Below the pieces are notes generated by a model, which saw only the letters and a list, made by a program, of their open reading frames with translations, was not told where the DNA came from and ran no database searches. A stretch of DNA of 64,000 nt from Cupriavidus basilensis (GTDB lineage Bacteria > Pseudomonadota > Gammaproteobacteria > Burkholderiales > Burkholderiaceae), in assembly GCF_008801925.2 (NCBI RefSeq), contig NZ_CP062806.1, positions 248,001 through 312,000 of the forward strand, given 5' to 3'. Position numbers and translations under genes: made by a program. Below are positions 9,125-17,363 of this stretch, piece by piece. Within the stretch, counting starts at the first letter, position 1; every line of letters starts with the position of its first letter.

Positions 9125-9910
9125 TCAGCCGCGCGCTGCGCGCTTGATCGGCTTGCCGGCTTGCTGGGACGGCTGGCGGGCAGGTGCCGGTTCCGTTACG
9201 GCCGGTACTCGGGGAACCGCGCGCAACGTGCCGTGCCCGGCCCCAAAAATCAGATCCTCGACCGTATTCCAGTAGGCGCCGACGACCGCCGGGTCGGATG
9301 CTGAGAGTTTGCTGGTCGCCATCATCTCCGCACCAAAGGTCGACAGTGCCGAAGTCAGGCTGATCATCAGATAGTGCAGGATGGCCGGTTCGACGCGAGG
9401 CAGGGCCCCGTCGTCCTGGGCTTGCCGGATCAGCGGCAACAGCCTGTCGATCATCGGCTTGAGTATCGTATCCGCCAGCCATTGAAGGCGTGGGCTGTAC
9501 TCGAGAAACTCCTGAAGCATGAACCGGTGGAATGCCGGGAAATCGACCGTGAATTTGAACAGGGCACGATACAGCAGCCTGATTCCCTCCATTGCATTGG
9601 TGGGTGGTTCCACGGCCAGGTACCCCTCCCAATCATCGCGAATCTGATTGAACACATGTTCGGCAACCGCTTCCCACAGGATGTCCTTAGTCCGGTAGTG
9701 GTAAGTGATCAATGGATGCTGCAATCCAATCCGCTCGGCAATCCTGCGGATGCTTGCCGCCTCGAAACCCTTCGAAGCGAATTCGGCAAGCGCCGCATTC
9801 AGAATGGCGGTCCGGGTCTCCTGGGCACGCTGCTGTTCAGCGCGCTGGAGCTCGGGCGGCCGCCGGCCCCGTCTGGTCTCGGTCTGGCTGGAATCCGTCT
9901 TCTTCACCAT
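9125..9910 (-). CDS. TetR-family regulator of the aromatic-catabolism island
   Basis: 261 residues. A charged N-terminal extension precedes the TetR helix-turn-helix (ETRTAILNAALAEFASKGFEAASIRRIAERIGLQHPLITYHYRTKD, residues about 31-75), and the C-terminal half is a helical ligand-binding domain. The C-terminal tail (PAPARQPSQQAGKPIKRAARG) is basic and probably disordered. It is divergent from the aromatic-acid transporter gene and has an inverted repeat in the shared promoter region, so it is a likely repressor of itself and of the catabolic genes. Confidence 0.88.
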   Translation of the reverse strand: MVKKTDSSQTETRRGRRPPELQRAEQQRAQETRTAILNAALAEFASKGFEAASIRRIAERIGLQHPLITYHYRTKDILWEAVAEHVFNQIRDDWEGYLAVEPPTNAMEGIRLLYRALFKFTVDFPAFHRFMLQEFLEYSPRLQWLADTILKPMIDRLLPLIRQAQDDGALPRVEPAILHYLMISLTSALSTFGAEMMATSKLSASDPAVVGAYWNTVEDLIFGAGHGTLRAVPRVPAVTEPAPARQPSQQAGKPIKRAARG

Positions 9911-9960
9911 CGGTCCTCCCGCGTTGTTAGTAGTCTGGCCACCTTTGGCCGGTCACTTTA

Positions 9961-9981
9961 CGGTCGTATTATATAAGACCG
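9961..9981. promoter_or_regulatory. Inverted repeat overlapping a -10 box: candidate TetR operator
   Basis: CGGTC and GACCG arms flank an 11-bp AT-rich centre. Read on the minus strand the centre contains TATAAT, a consensus -10 box placed suitably for the TetR gene. A repressor bound here would block its own promoter. The operator role is inference. Confidence 0.5.
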
Positions 9982-10219
9982 ATGGGAGAGGGCGCTCGCA
10001 CGGCTGGCCACCTCCTGACACGGATGTAATTCCCTGCTTTCAGCCGCTGTCGGCCCTGCGCTAGTTAAGCGCTTACAGACAACCCTCGTCGGCTTTATGC
10101 CATTCCCAAGTGCACAAAACGCCCCTAGGGAATCTCCTACTGCCGACAAACTTTACGCTCGGAAAATTTAATACTACTCTGATTGCAGGTTTCGTGAATC
10201 CGGTCGCAAGGGAGGGGCA

Positions 10220-11599
10220 ATGGGAAAAACAGACGTTCGGGTCGATATGCGGGAATTTCTCAACCGCATGCCGATGGGCAAGCAGCAATGGGCGGTGTTT
10301 TTCGTCTGCTTCGCTGCCACCGCGATCGAGGGTTTCGACACGATCGTGATCGGCTTCATCGCACCGGCCATCAGCCAGTCCTGGAAGCTATCGAGCGCTG
10401 CGGTCTCGCCACTGGTTGCGCTGGGACTGTTCGGCTTGTTGATCGGCTCGATCGTCGGCGGCACGCTGGCCGACCGTGTGGGACGCAAGGCGGTGAGCGT
10501 GGTGGCGATCGCATGGTTCGGCATAGCCGCCATCGCGTCGTGCGAGTCTCAATCGATTTCCCAGCTTATCGCCTGGCGCTTTGTGACTGGCCTGGGCATC
10601 GGGGCAGCGATGCCCGCCACATCGGCGCTAGTTGCGGAATTCACACCCGAACGCTCGCGCGCCGCCATGCTGGCCTCGATGTATTGCGGATTCCTGTTCG
10701 GAGCCGCCGCGGCCGGCTTCGTCACGTCGGTCGCCATCGGGCCGCTGGGCTGGAGAGGCATGCTTCTGTTGAGCGGCGCTTTGCCACTCGGCGTGGTCAT
10801 CCTGCTGGTTTGGCAGGTGCCGGAGTCCCCGCTCTACCTGGTGGCAAAGAACAAGGCAGATGCCGCTGTGAAGCGGGTGATTGCAAGGCTCTTTCCCAGG
10901 GCTGAATTGTCTGGCGCGCGGTTCTTTCTTTCGATGCCCGCCACAAAGCAGTCCGGCCTACGCGCACTGCTGGGAACGGACTATCGATTCGGCACGCTCC
11001 TGACATGGTTCGCCGAGTTCGCCGGATACCTCGTCTTCTTCCTAATCGGCAGTTGGTTGCCGACGCATCTGAAAGTGATTGGACTATCGATGCACGACGC
11101 CTCGAAACTGGCCTCGATGTTCCAGTTCGGCGCGCTTGGCGGAGCCATTCTCTTTGCCATCCTGGTTCGCCGCTTCAACGTTGCCGCCGTGATATCGGCC
11201 GCATTCGGCGCGGGGTCGTTGCTAATCGTTGCGCTGGGGATGTCGGAGACCGCGCCGTGGTATGCGGGGGCGGTGTTCCTTGCGGGGCTCGCCATCGGCG
11301 GCCCGCTGATCTGCGTCAACACCATACCGGGAATCTTCTATCCCACCGCGTTTCGCGCGGCCGGTGGCGGCTGGACCGTCTCGATCGGCCGGCTGGGCTC
11401 GATCATCGGCTCCGCACTGATTGGCTGGATTGTCGTCTCGAACCTTCCCTACTTCGCCGTGTGCGTTGCACTGTCGGTGCCACTGCTGCTGGCTTGCGCA
11501 AGCATGGTCGCCATGGCCCGAGTGCTGGCGGGAAGGCACGGTGCGTCCGTCGAATCCATCAAAAGTATCCGCCCGGAGTCGTCAATCGCGGCCGACTGA
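10220..11599 (+). CDS. MFS transporter, aromatic acid:H+ symporter (AAHS) type
   Basis: 459 residues with twelve hydrophobic segments. Motif A (GTLADRVGRKAVSV) follows helix 2, and the opening ATAIEGFDTIVIGFIAPAI carries the conserved Asp in helix 1 (GFDT) seen in AAHS members such as PcaK and BenK. It should import a hydroxylated benzoate or related aromatic acid with protons. An excellent GGGAGGGG ribosome binding site precedes the ATG. First plus-strand gene of the catabolic island, divergent from the TetR gene and 39 bp before the decarboxylase. Confidence 0.88.
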   Translation: MGKTDVRVDMREFLNRMPMGKQQWAVFFVCFAATAIEGFDTIVIGFIAPAISQSWKLSSAAVSPLVALGLFGLLIGSIVGGTLADRVGRKAVSVVAIAWFGIAAIASCESQSISQLIAWRFVTGLGIGAAMPATSALVAEFTPERSRAAMLASMYCGFLFGAAAAGFVTSVAIGPLGWRGMLLLSGALPLGVVILLVWQVPESPLYLVAKNKADAAVKRVIARLFPRAELSGARFFLSMPATKQSGLRALLGTDYRFGTLLTWFAEFAGYLVFFLIGSWLPTHLKVIGLSMHDASKLASMFQFGALGGAILFAILVRRFNVAAVISAAFGAGSLLIVALGMSETAPWYAGAVFLAGLAIGGPLICVNTIPGIFYPTAFRAAGGGWTVSIGRLGSIIGSALIGWIVVSNLPYFAVCVALSVPLLLACASMVAMARVLAGRHGASVESIKSIRPESSIAAD

Positions 11600-11638
11600 A
11601 ACCCTGATCCTATCCCCCGGTATTCCAAGGAAATCGAC

Positions 11639-12562
11639 ATGTCAACGAAGAAGATAGATACGCACCAACACTTTCTGCCCAAGCTGTATGTCGACGCCGT
11701 GGGGCTCGATATATTGCGCGCAGCGATGCCAGGTGGCGTCGCCCCAAGCTGGTCAGCCGAGGCTGCAATCGCCATGATGGACGAAAACGGCATTGACGAA
11801 GGCATCCTGTCAATTTCCTCGGGGCCAGCCATTCCGGACGCCGCCACGTTGCTGAGGAAGTGCAACGACCACGCCGCGGAACTCCGCAGCCGGTACAAGG
11901 GACGGTTTGGTTCGTTCGCCAGCCTGCCGCTCCCCGATGTCGACGCTTCATTGAAGGAGGTCAGTTATTGCCTGGACCAGTTGAAAGTAGATGGCTTCAT
12001 TCTCTTTACCAACTACGGCGGAAAGTACCTGGGCGACGAGCATTTCGTTCCGTTGTTGGAGGAGTTCGACCGGCGCGGCACTGTGGTGTTCGTCCACCCG
12101 AACCAGCCGCCGCATGACGTACCGTCCGTCGCGCCCGCGTCGGTGCTCGAGTACCCGTTCGAAACGACGCGTACCGCCACGAGCCTGGTCATGTCGGGTG
12201 CGATGAGCCGTTACAGGAATGTGCGATTCATTCTGTCGCACGCGGGCGGCACATTGCCGTTTCTCGTGCCGCGACTCGCGTTGTCCATTTCCATGATGCC
12301 CGAAGTAGCCGAGCGCGTAGGCGACACATACGCGGCGATCCGGTCCTTCTACTTCGATATGGCGCTTTCGGGCGGTACTCCGCCGTTGGCCGCGCTTGCG
12401 CAGGTTGCGGACCCCGACCGCATCCTCTTCGGCACGGATTTCCCGTTCGCGCCGACATTCGCCATCCGAAATTTCGGATCGGCACTGGATGAAATCGACA
12501 TTCCCGGGGTCGAGATGACAAAGGTGTACGGCCAGAACGCCTCACGCCTCCTTGCACGCTAG
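11639..12562 (+). CDS. ACMSD-type amidohydrolase, likely (hydroxy)benzoate decarboxylase
   Basis: 307 residues. Metal-ligand motifs of the ACMSD/amidohydrolase-2 family are present: DTHQH near residue 8, VFVHPNQPP, FILSHAGG and the catalytic Asp in LFGTDFPF. Known relatives remove CO2 non-oxidatively from aminocarboxymuconate semialdehyde, gamma-resorcylate or 6-methylsalicylate. With a hydroxyquinol pathway downstream, decarboxylation of a dihydroxybenzoate to a resorcinol-type product fits well, but the sequence is not a close gamma-resorcylate decarboxylase by eye, so the substrate is open. Confidence 0.8.
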   Translation: MSTKKIDTHQHFLPKLYVDAVGLDILRAAMPGGVAPSWSAEAAIAMMDENGIDEGILSISSGPAIPDAATLLRKCNDHAAELRSRYKGRFGSFASLPLPDVDASLKEVSYCLDQLKVDGFILFTNYGGKYLGDEHFVPLLEEFDRRGTVVFVHPNQPPHDVPSVAPASVLEYPFETTRTATSLVMSGAMSRYRNVRFILSHAGGTLPFLVPRLALSISMMPEVAERVGDTYAAIRSFYFDMALSGGTPPLAALAQVADPDRILFGTDFPFAPTFAIRNFGSALDEIDIPGVEMTKVYGQNASRLLAR

Positions 12563-12693
12563 CTGTACGCAGGCGGGGAGGAAGGCCTGCGATAGAAGCC
12601 GCGAAGTCTGGAGCAACGCGGTGGAACGAAAAGCATTGGACGCCAATGAGCGCCGATCCAAGGTCTCGGTATAACAATTCAAGGGAGACGAAA

Positions 12694-13881
12694 GTGAAAA
12701 AATCAGTAATGCTGTTCGGACTGCTGGGCACAGTTGCTTCTGCCCAAGCACAGTCTAGCGTTACGCTATATGGCGTAGTCGATGCCGGCCTGGAGTTCGC
12801 AAACCATGTCGCGCCGTTATCTACAGCCGGCTTCGGCCCAAATCCTGGCCCCGGCAACAACGTCTTCCGCCTGAACTCGGGCGGTTTTTCCGCGTCGCGT
12901 TGGGGGATTCGCGGCACGGAAGATCTGGGCGGGGGTCTGAAGAGCATCTTCGTGCTGGAAAGCGGCTTCAGCGTCGACAACGGGACCTCACTGCAGGGCG
13001 GCCGCCTGTTTGGTCGCCAGGCGTTCGTTGGCGTAACACATAGCACCTTCGGGCAAATTACGTTCGGCCGTCAGTACACATCGCTGCTCACGGCCTTGGT
13101 GAACTTCCTGCCGATGGCGGCCGCTATACAGTACGAGCCGACACCATTGGCGGCCGGCAACAACTACCGTGAGGACAACATGGTGGCCTACACCGGCGTG
13201 TTCGGCCCGGTGACTGCATTGGCCCATTTCTCGTTCGGGACCGGTCTGCCGAACCTGCCGGCTGGCACGATTTCATTTGGCGGGAATGGTGAAGTTCCAG
13301 GTGCGTTCCGCCGCGACAGTGCCTTTGGCGCTGGTGGAATCTATTCGGCGGGTCCGATCGGCGTTGCCATTGCGTATGACCAGTGGAATCCGTCGATCAA
13401 CAACGCCGCGGGTGTATTTCAGGGGGCCACGGCAACGCTCAAGAAGGCATCGGTCGCCGCCAGCTACTCCTTCGGGCCGGACGTCAAGATCATGGGTGGC
13501 TATCGCTGGGGAAGGGCCGACAACAATGGTACTGGCAGCCAGTTTGAGCGCGACGACTACTACTGGATCGGCGCTGACTACCAGGTGACGTCTGCCGTGC
13601 AACTGATGCTTGAGTATTCCTACGACAACCTCAAGCGGGACTACTTCAACAACACCCACGCCCCGAACCCGTGGCAAATCGCATTTCTCGTAGACTATAG
13701 CTTCTCCAAGCGAACCGACGTGTACTTCAGTACTGCCTATGCCAAAAACGCGGGCTTGACGCTGGACGGCGCCAACACGACCCAGCTTGCAACCACGTTC
13801 GCCTCCGGCAATAGTTACATCCTGGGTACTGGCCAAAGCAACATGCTGGGTGTGAGCGTGGGAATTCGTCACAAGTTCTGA
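12694..13881 (+). CDS. Gram-negative trimeric porin
   Basis: 395 residues when started at the GTG at 12694, which follows GGGAGACGAAA; an upstream ATG in frame lacks a ribosome binding site. A signal peptide (KKSVMLFGLLGTVASAQAQ) is followed by SSVTLYGVVDAGLEF, the standard mature N-terminus of Burkholderiales porins, and the protein ends with GIRHKF, the C-terminal aromatic needed for outer-membrane assembly. Located among catabolic genes, it probably admits the aromatic substrate. Confidence 0.9.
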   Translation: MKKSVMLFGLLGTVASAQAQSSVTLYGVVDAGLEFANHVAPLSTAGFGPNPGPGNNVFRLNSGGFSASRWGIRGTEDLGGGLKSIFVLESGFSVDNGTSLQGGRLFGRQAFVGVTHSTFGQITFGRQYTSLLTALVNFLPMAAAIQYEPTPLAAGNNYREDNMVAYTGVFGPVTALAHFSFGTGLPNLPAGTISFGGNGEVPGAFRRDSAFGAGGIYSAGPIGVAIAYDQWNPSINNAAGVFQGATATLKKASVAASYSFGPDVKIMGGYRWGRADNNGTGSQFERDDYYWIGADYQVTSAVQLMLEYSYDNLKRDYFNNTHAPNPWQIAFLVDYSFSKRTDVYFSTAYAKNAGLTLDGANTTQLATTFASGNSYILGTGQSNMLGVSVGIRHKF

Positions 13882-13921
13882 GTGCGCAGGGAGACAGGCA
13901 AGGAAGACCCGCGGTGATCGT

Positions 13922-14220
13922 ATGCGGGCGACGCTTAGGCAAAACAAGGAAGAACTACGGCGGCGCATGCACGAACCGATCCCTGCACAAGGGCAATGGC
14001 TAAGGCAGGTGGCGTGCGGATACTTCGCGTACCCTCAGTACCTGCGAACTCGCGAGCACTCGGTGCGTTCCAATACCACGTCGTTGACCTGCGGCGCCGC
14101 AGTCAAAAGGATCGCATGACGCGGACGCGAGTCGAGATGATCGCGGATGCCTGGCACCCGCAGTCTCGAATCCTTCATCCATGGCTCGAACGGCGTTTTG
14201 CCGTCAAACACCCAAGGTAG
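13922..14220 (+). pseudogene. Group II intron reverse transcriptase/maturase, C-terminal remnant
   Basis: Two frames together give the conserved C-terminus of group II intron-encoded proteins. The first (from 13922) reads EELRRRMHEPIPAQGQWLRQV, then CGYFAY. The second (from about 14035) reads VPANSRALGAFQYHVVDL, RRRSQKDRMTRTRVEMIADAW, and finally RILHPWLERRFAVKHPR before a stop. A frameshift near base 14030 breaks it, and the reverse transcriptase domain upstream is absent. It sits between the porin and the CocE hydrolase genes. Identification is by remembered family consensus. Confidence 0.75.
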
Positions 14221-14566
14221 GACTCCGGTGCCCGAATCGGGCACGCCGAGATTTGTGCGCGGGGCAGTAATGGGCTTCCTACCGCGATATCCCATCCGGG
14301 TTCCCCTTGCGCTGGACTCAGCCAGCCCCCCCATTCCCCTTTGCCTTGGCCAGCGCATTCCTCCTGGGCGTAGCGGGTCCCCAGCTTCGACATAGCCCTG
14401 AAGACTCGGCGAACCGAAGGCATCGTCACGGCACAACGACTCAAACGCGTCGCCGAAGTTTACCTTGAAAACTTTACGTTTGTGAAATATAGTGGTTTCG
14501 ACAACGGCAGACACCGGCGCGCCGCCGAAAGCAAGGCACCGGCTTCCCTGTCGGTGGAAGGCAGAC
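14221..14566. other. Non-coding stretch following the intron remnant
   Basis: The first 80 bases may be decayed intron sequence (CAGTAATGGGCTTCCTACCG resembles the region just after maturase genes). The rest holds no gene that I can support; an AT-rich patch at about 14462-14500 may carry the promoter for the CocE gene. Confidence 0.35.
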
Positions 14567-16330
14567 ATGAAAACGAATATGGAGCGAGACATGGTTGAGG
14601 AGCGCGACGTCACGGTCACGATGCGGGATGGCACTCGTCTGGCGGTCGACATCTATCGGCCGGATGGCGATGGCAGGTATCCGGTGCTATACGCCTCGGC
14701 GCTGCACAACAAGGACCTTCAAGGGCCCGACATTGCCGACGTGCTGCCCCCGCAGCCGGCCCATGCACCGCTCTGGTTCGGGCCGATCGAGGCGGGAGAC
14801 ACGCGCCGCTTCATCGCCAACGGCTACGTGCACGTCATCGCGCAGCCGCGCGGATCCGCCAAGTCGGAAGGGCACTACGGCGAGGAGAACACCGACCACT
14901 ACGACATGATCGAATGGATCACGAAGCAGCCATGGTCGGACGGCAATGTCGGCATGGTGGGGATCTCAGGCTTCGCCGGAGAACAATGGCGCGCCGCTGC
15001 GCAGGGTCATCCCGCCCTGAAGGCCATCTTTCCATACGACGCGTGCAGCGCCTATGGCGGCATGTTCGGGTTTCGTGATTTCAATCCCGGCGGCGTGATT
15101 CACACGTTCCCGTACCTGCTAGACGTCTTCAGTACCGTGCATGAATCACGCAGCATGCCGGGCAAGCTTCCGGAGGAACAGGAAGTGCTCTGGCGTGCGG
15201 CGATGACGAATCCCGACTACAAGATGTACATCAATCTGTACAACATCCTGACCCAGAAGGGCCAGCGTACATGGGTGATGTATCACATCATGACGAACCC
15301 CTGGGAGGCCGAGGGTACGCTCCAACGCGCCGAGGAAACCTTCAGGTCGATCAAGATTCCCTTTTACACGGGATCGGGCGCTTACGCGTACACGTACAAG
15401 CTGCATTGGCTCGGCGCCCAGCATTACTTCAAGAATGTCGACCAGCCCCGCAAGCTGATCTTCACCGGGCCAGCCCACCTGGAGCGTCCATTCCACCAGT
15501 ACCACGATGAGGTGATTCGCTGGTACGACTATTGGTTGAAGGGCATCGACACCGGCATCATGGATGAAGCGCCGGTCCGGTATTGGGTCATGGGCGCCAA
15601 CGAATGGCGCACCGGTAGCGACTGGCCGCTACCTGAGACGCGATGGACTAAGTATCACCTGTCGAGTTGGGAAAAGCTCACTACTGACGCGCCCCGGCCC
15701 AGGGCCGATGTCGGCAATGCACAGCGCGAGCCAGATGTGTTCACGCAGATGCCGCTCAAGATGACCATGAAGGTCGAGCGACTGCGATACATGACGGACC
15801 CGTTGCCGCGCGACGTCCTGGTTGCCGGCCCGATTTCCCTCACGCTCTATGCGGAGATCGACCAGGCCGACACGAACTGGATCGTGGTGCTGAAGGATGT
15901 GGGGCCCGATGTATCGGTCGTCACGGCGCGCGTCGGCGAACGCAATGTGCCAGACACGCTGCCAGAACGCGAACTGACGCGGGGCTGGCTGAAGGCGTCA
16001 TATCGCGAAACCGACCCTGACCGCTCCACGCCGGGCGAACCGTTTCACAAGCTCACGAAGGACGCGATCAAGCCGGTAACGCCGGGCGAGATCGTCAAAT
16101 ACGAAATCCAGATACTGGCGACGGCCAACCAGTTCAAGGCCGGCCATCGCATCTGCCTCGAGATCTGCAGCCTCGACGTACCGACCGGGACCGGCGCCAT
16201 GACGGACGTCGAGTACATCCCCTACCACGTCTGTAGCAGCAACACCGTCACCCACAAGGTCTACCGGGACGCGGACCATCCGTCCCACTTGCTCCTGCCG
16301 TTGATTCCGCTGACGGCGCAGGCCTCCTGA
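14567..16330 (+). CDS. CocE/NonD family hydrolase
   Basis: 587 residues. The N-terminal alpha/beta hydrolase domain begins with the family hallmark VTVTMRDGTRLAVDIYRP, contains VIAQPRGSAKSEG, and has a nucleophile motif GISGFAG with Ser134. The C-terminal third is the X-Pro dipeptidyl-peptidase-like jelly roll (DPLPRDVLVAGPISLTLYAE onward). Members hydrolyse esters or acyl amides such as cocaine. No signal peptide is seen. The M at 14567 is favoured because it follows GGAAG; upstream in-frame codons precede the domain. In this island it may release an aromatic acid or alcohol from an ester. Confidence 0.85.
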   Translation: MKTNMERDMVEERDVTVTMRDGTRLAVDIYRPDGDGRYPVLYASALHNKDLQGPDIADVLPPQPAHAPLWFGPIEAGDTRRFIANGYVHVIAQPRGSAKSEGHYGEENTDHYDMIEWITKQPWSDGNVGMVGISGFAGEQWRAAAQGHPALKAIFPYDACSAYGGMFGFRDFNPGGVIHTFPYLLDVFSTVHESRSMPGKLPEEQEVLWRAAMTNPDYKMYINLYNILTQKGQRTWVMYHIMTNPWEAEGTLQRAEETFRSIKIPFYTGSGAYAYTYKLHWLGAQHYFKNVDQPRKLIFTGPAHLERPFHQYHDEVIRWYDYWLKGIDTGIMDEAPVRYWVMGANEWRTGSDWPLPETRWTKYHLSSWEKLTTDAPRPRADVGNAQREPDVFTQMPLKMTMKVERLRYMTDPLPRDVLVAGPISLTLYAEIDQADTNWIVVLKDVGPDVSVVTARVGERNVPDTLPERELTRGWLKASYRETDPDRSTPGEPFHKLTKDAIKPVTPGEIVKYEIQILATANQFKAGHRICLEICSLDVPTGTGAMTDVEYIPYHVCSSNTVTHKVYRDADHPSHLLLPLIPLTAQAS

Positions 16331-16372
16331 ATTGGCATTCGGCGGAATACGTGCATACCAAAGGACAAGATC

Positions 16373-17161
16373 ATGAAAACCATTCGATTTGAACGCAAGG
16401 GGGCCGTCGGCATTATCGTACTGGCGAACCCGCCCTACAACCGCCTCGACACACGCTTCGCGGAATGCCTCGACGAGGCGGTCGTCGAAGCCAGCCAATC
16501 CGATATCCGGGTGCTGGTCGTCCGCGCCGAAGGTCCGAACTTCAGTCTGGGCGGCGAGGTTCGCGAATGGCCAGGAAAGGACCTTAACTGGTTCCGGACG
16601 TTCGTTGCACACGTGAACCGGTCCTATCGCGCGATCGAGGGGCTGAGCGTGCCCACTGTGGCGATCGTGCAGGGCGCCGCATTCGGTGGCGGATTCGAGC
16701 TGGCACTGAGTTGCGACTTCATCGTGGCGGCGAGCGACGCGCGCTTCCAGTGCGTCGAGGTCACCACGGCCATGCTGCCGATCGCGGGCGCGCTGCAACG
16801 GCTCGCCGAACGTGTGGGACGCAGCCGCGCTTCACGCTTCGCCATGCTCGGCGAACCCATCCCGGGGAACGTGGCGGGCGAACTTGGGATTGCGACTCAC
16901 GTGGCGGAACCCGATTCGCTCGATCGAGTTGCGAACGAACTGGTTGCGCGCCTGGCCGATGGGCCGACGCTTTCCTACGCGGCAACCCGGACGCTGCTGA
17001 AGGCGTGGTCGAGCGGCGGCGCCGCCGCCGCCGATGTGGTCATGCTGGACGTGACCATGGGCCTATACAAGACCGAGGACGCCATTCGCGGTTTCGCCAA
17101 CACCGCAAAGGCATTCGATGCCGACGAGGTGCCGCCGGATATGGTGTTTTACGGCAAGTGA
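16373..17161 (+). CDS. Enoyl-CoA hydratase/isomerase family protein
   Basis: 262 residues of the crotonase superfamily. The oxyanion-hole segments are VVRAEGPNFSLGGEV and IVQGAAFGGGFELALSCDFIVA. At the position of the second catalytic glutamate of hydratases the sequence is VTTAMLPIAGALQRLAERVG, which lacks the usual PxxGG, so the reaction may not be simple hydration. Located between the CocE hydrolase and the flavin hydroxylase, which suggests a step on a CoA-bound aromatic or side-chain intermediate. Confidence 0.82.
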   Translation: MKTIRFERKGAVGIIVLANPPYNRLDTRFAECLDEAVVEASQSDIRVLVVRAEGPNFSLGGEVREWPGKDLNWFRTFVAHVNRSYRAIEGLSVPTVAIVQGAAFGGGFELALSCDFIVAASDARFQCVEVTTAMLPIAGALQRLAERVGRSRASRFAMLGEPIPGNVAGELGIATHVAEPDSLDRVANELVARLADGPTLSYAATRTLLKAWSSGGAAAADVVMLDVTMGLYKTEDAIRGFANTAKAFDADEVPPDMVFYGK

Positions 17162-17363
17162 ATGCAAACGTTGCGGCCCGGCTTGTAGATGCAGCCCCGC
17201 AGGTCTTGCTCCGCGCAGCACATAGCGCAATGGACTCCTTCATATGTGCTGTGTCTTTTTCGTTTCAGGCCATAGGGGATCCGATTTCTGATGGCCGCCG
17301 AATCAGGTATTTCGCTGTCCGCTAGTCAGTGTGCGACGGCGCTTGGATGGTAGGAGATGAGTC

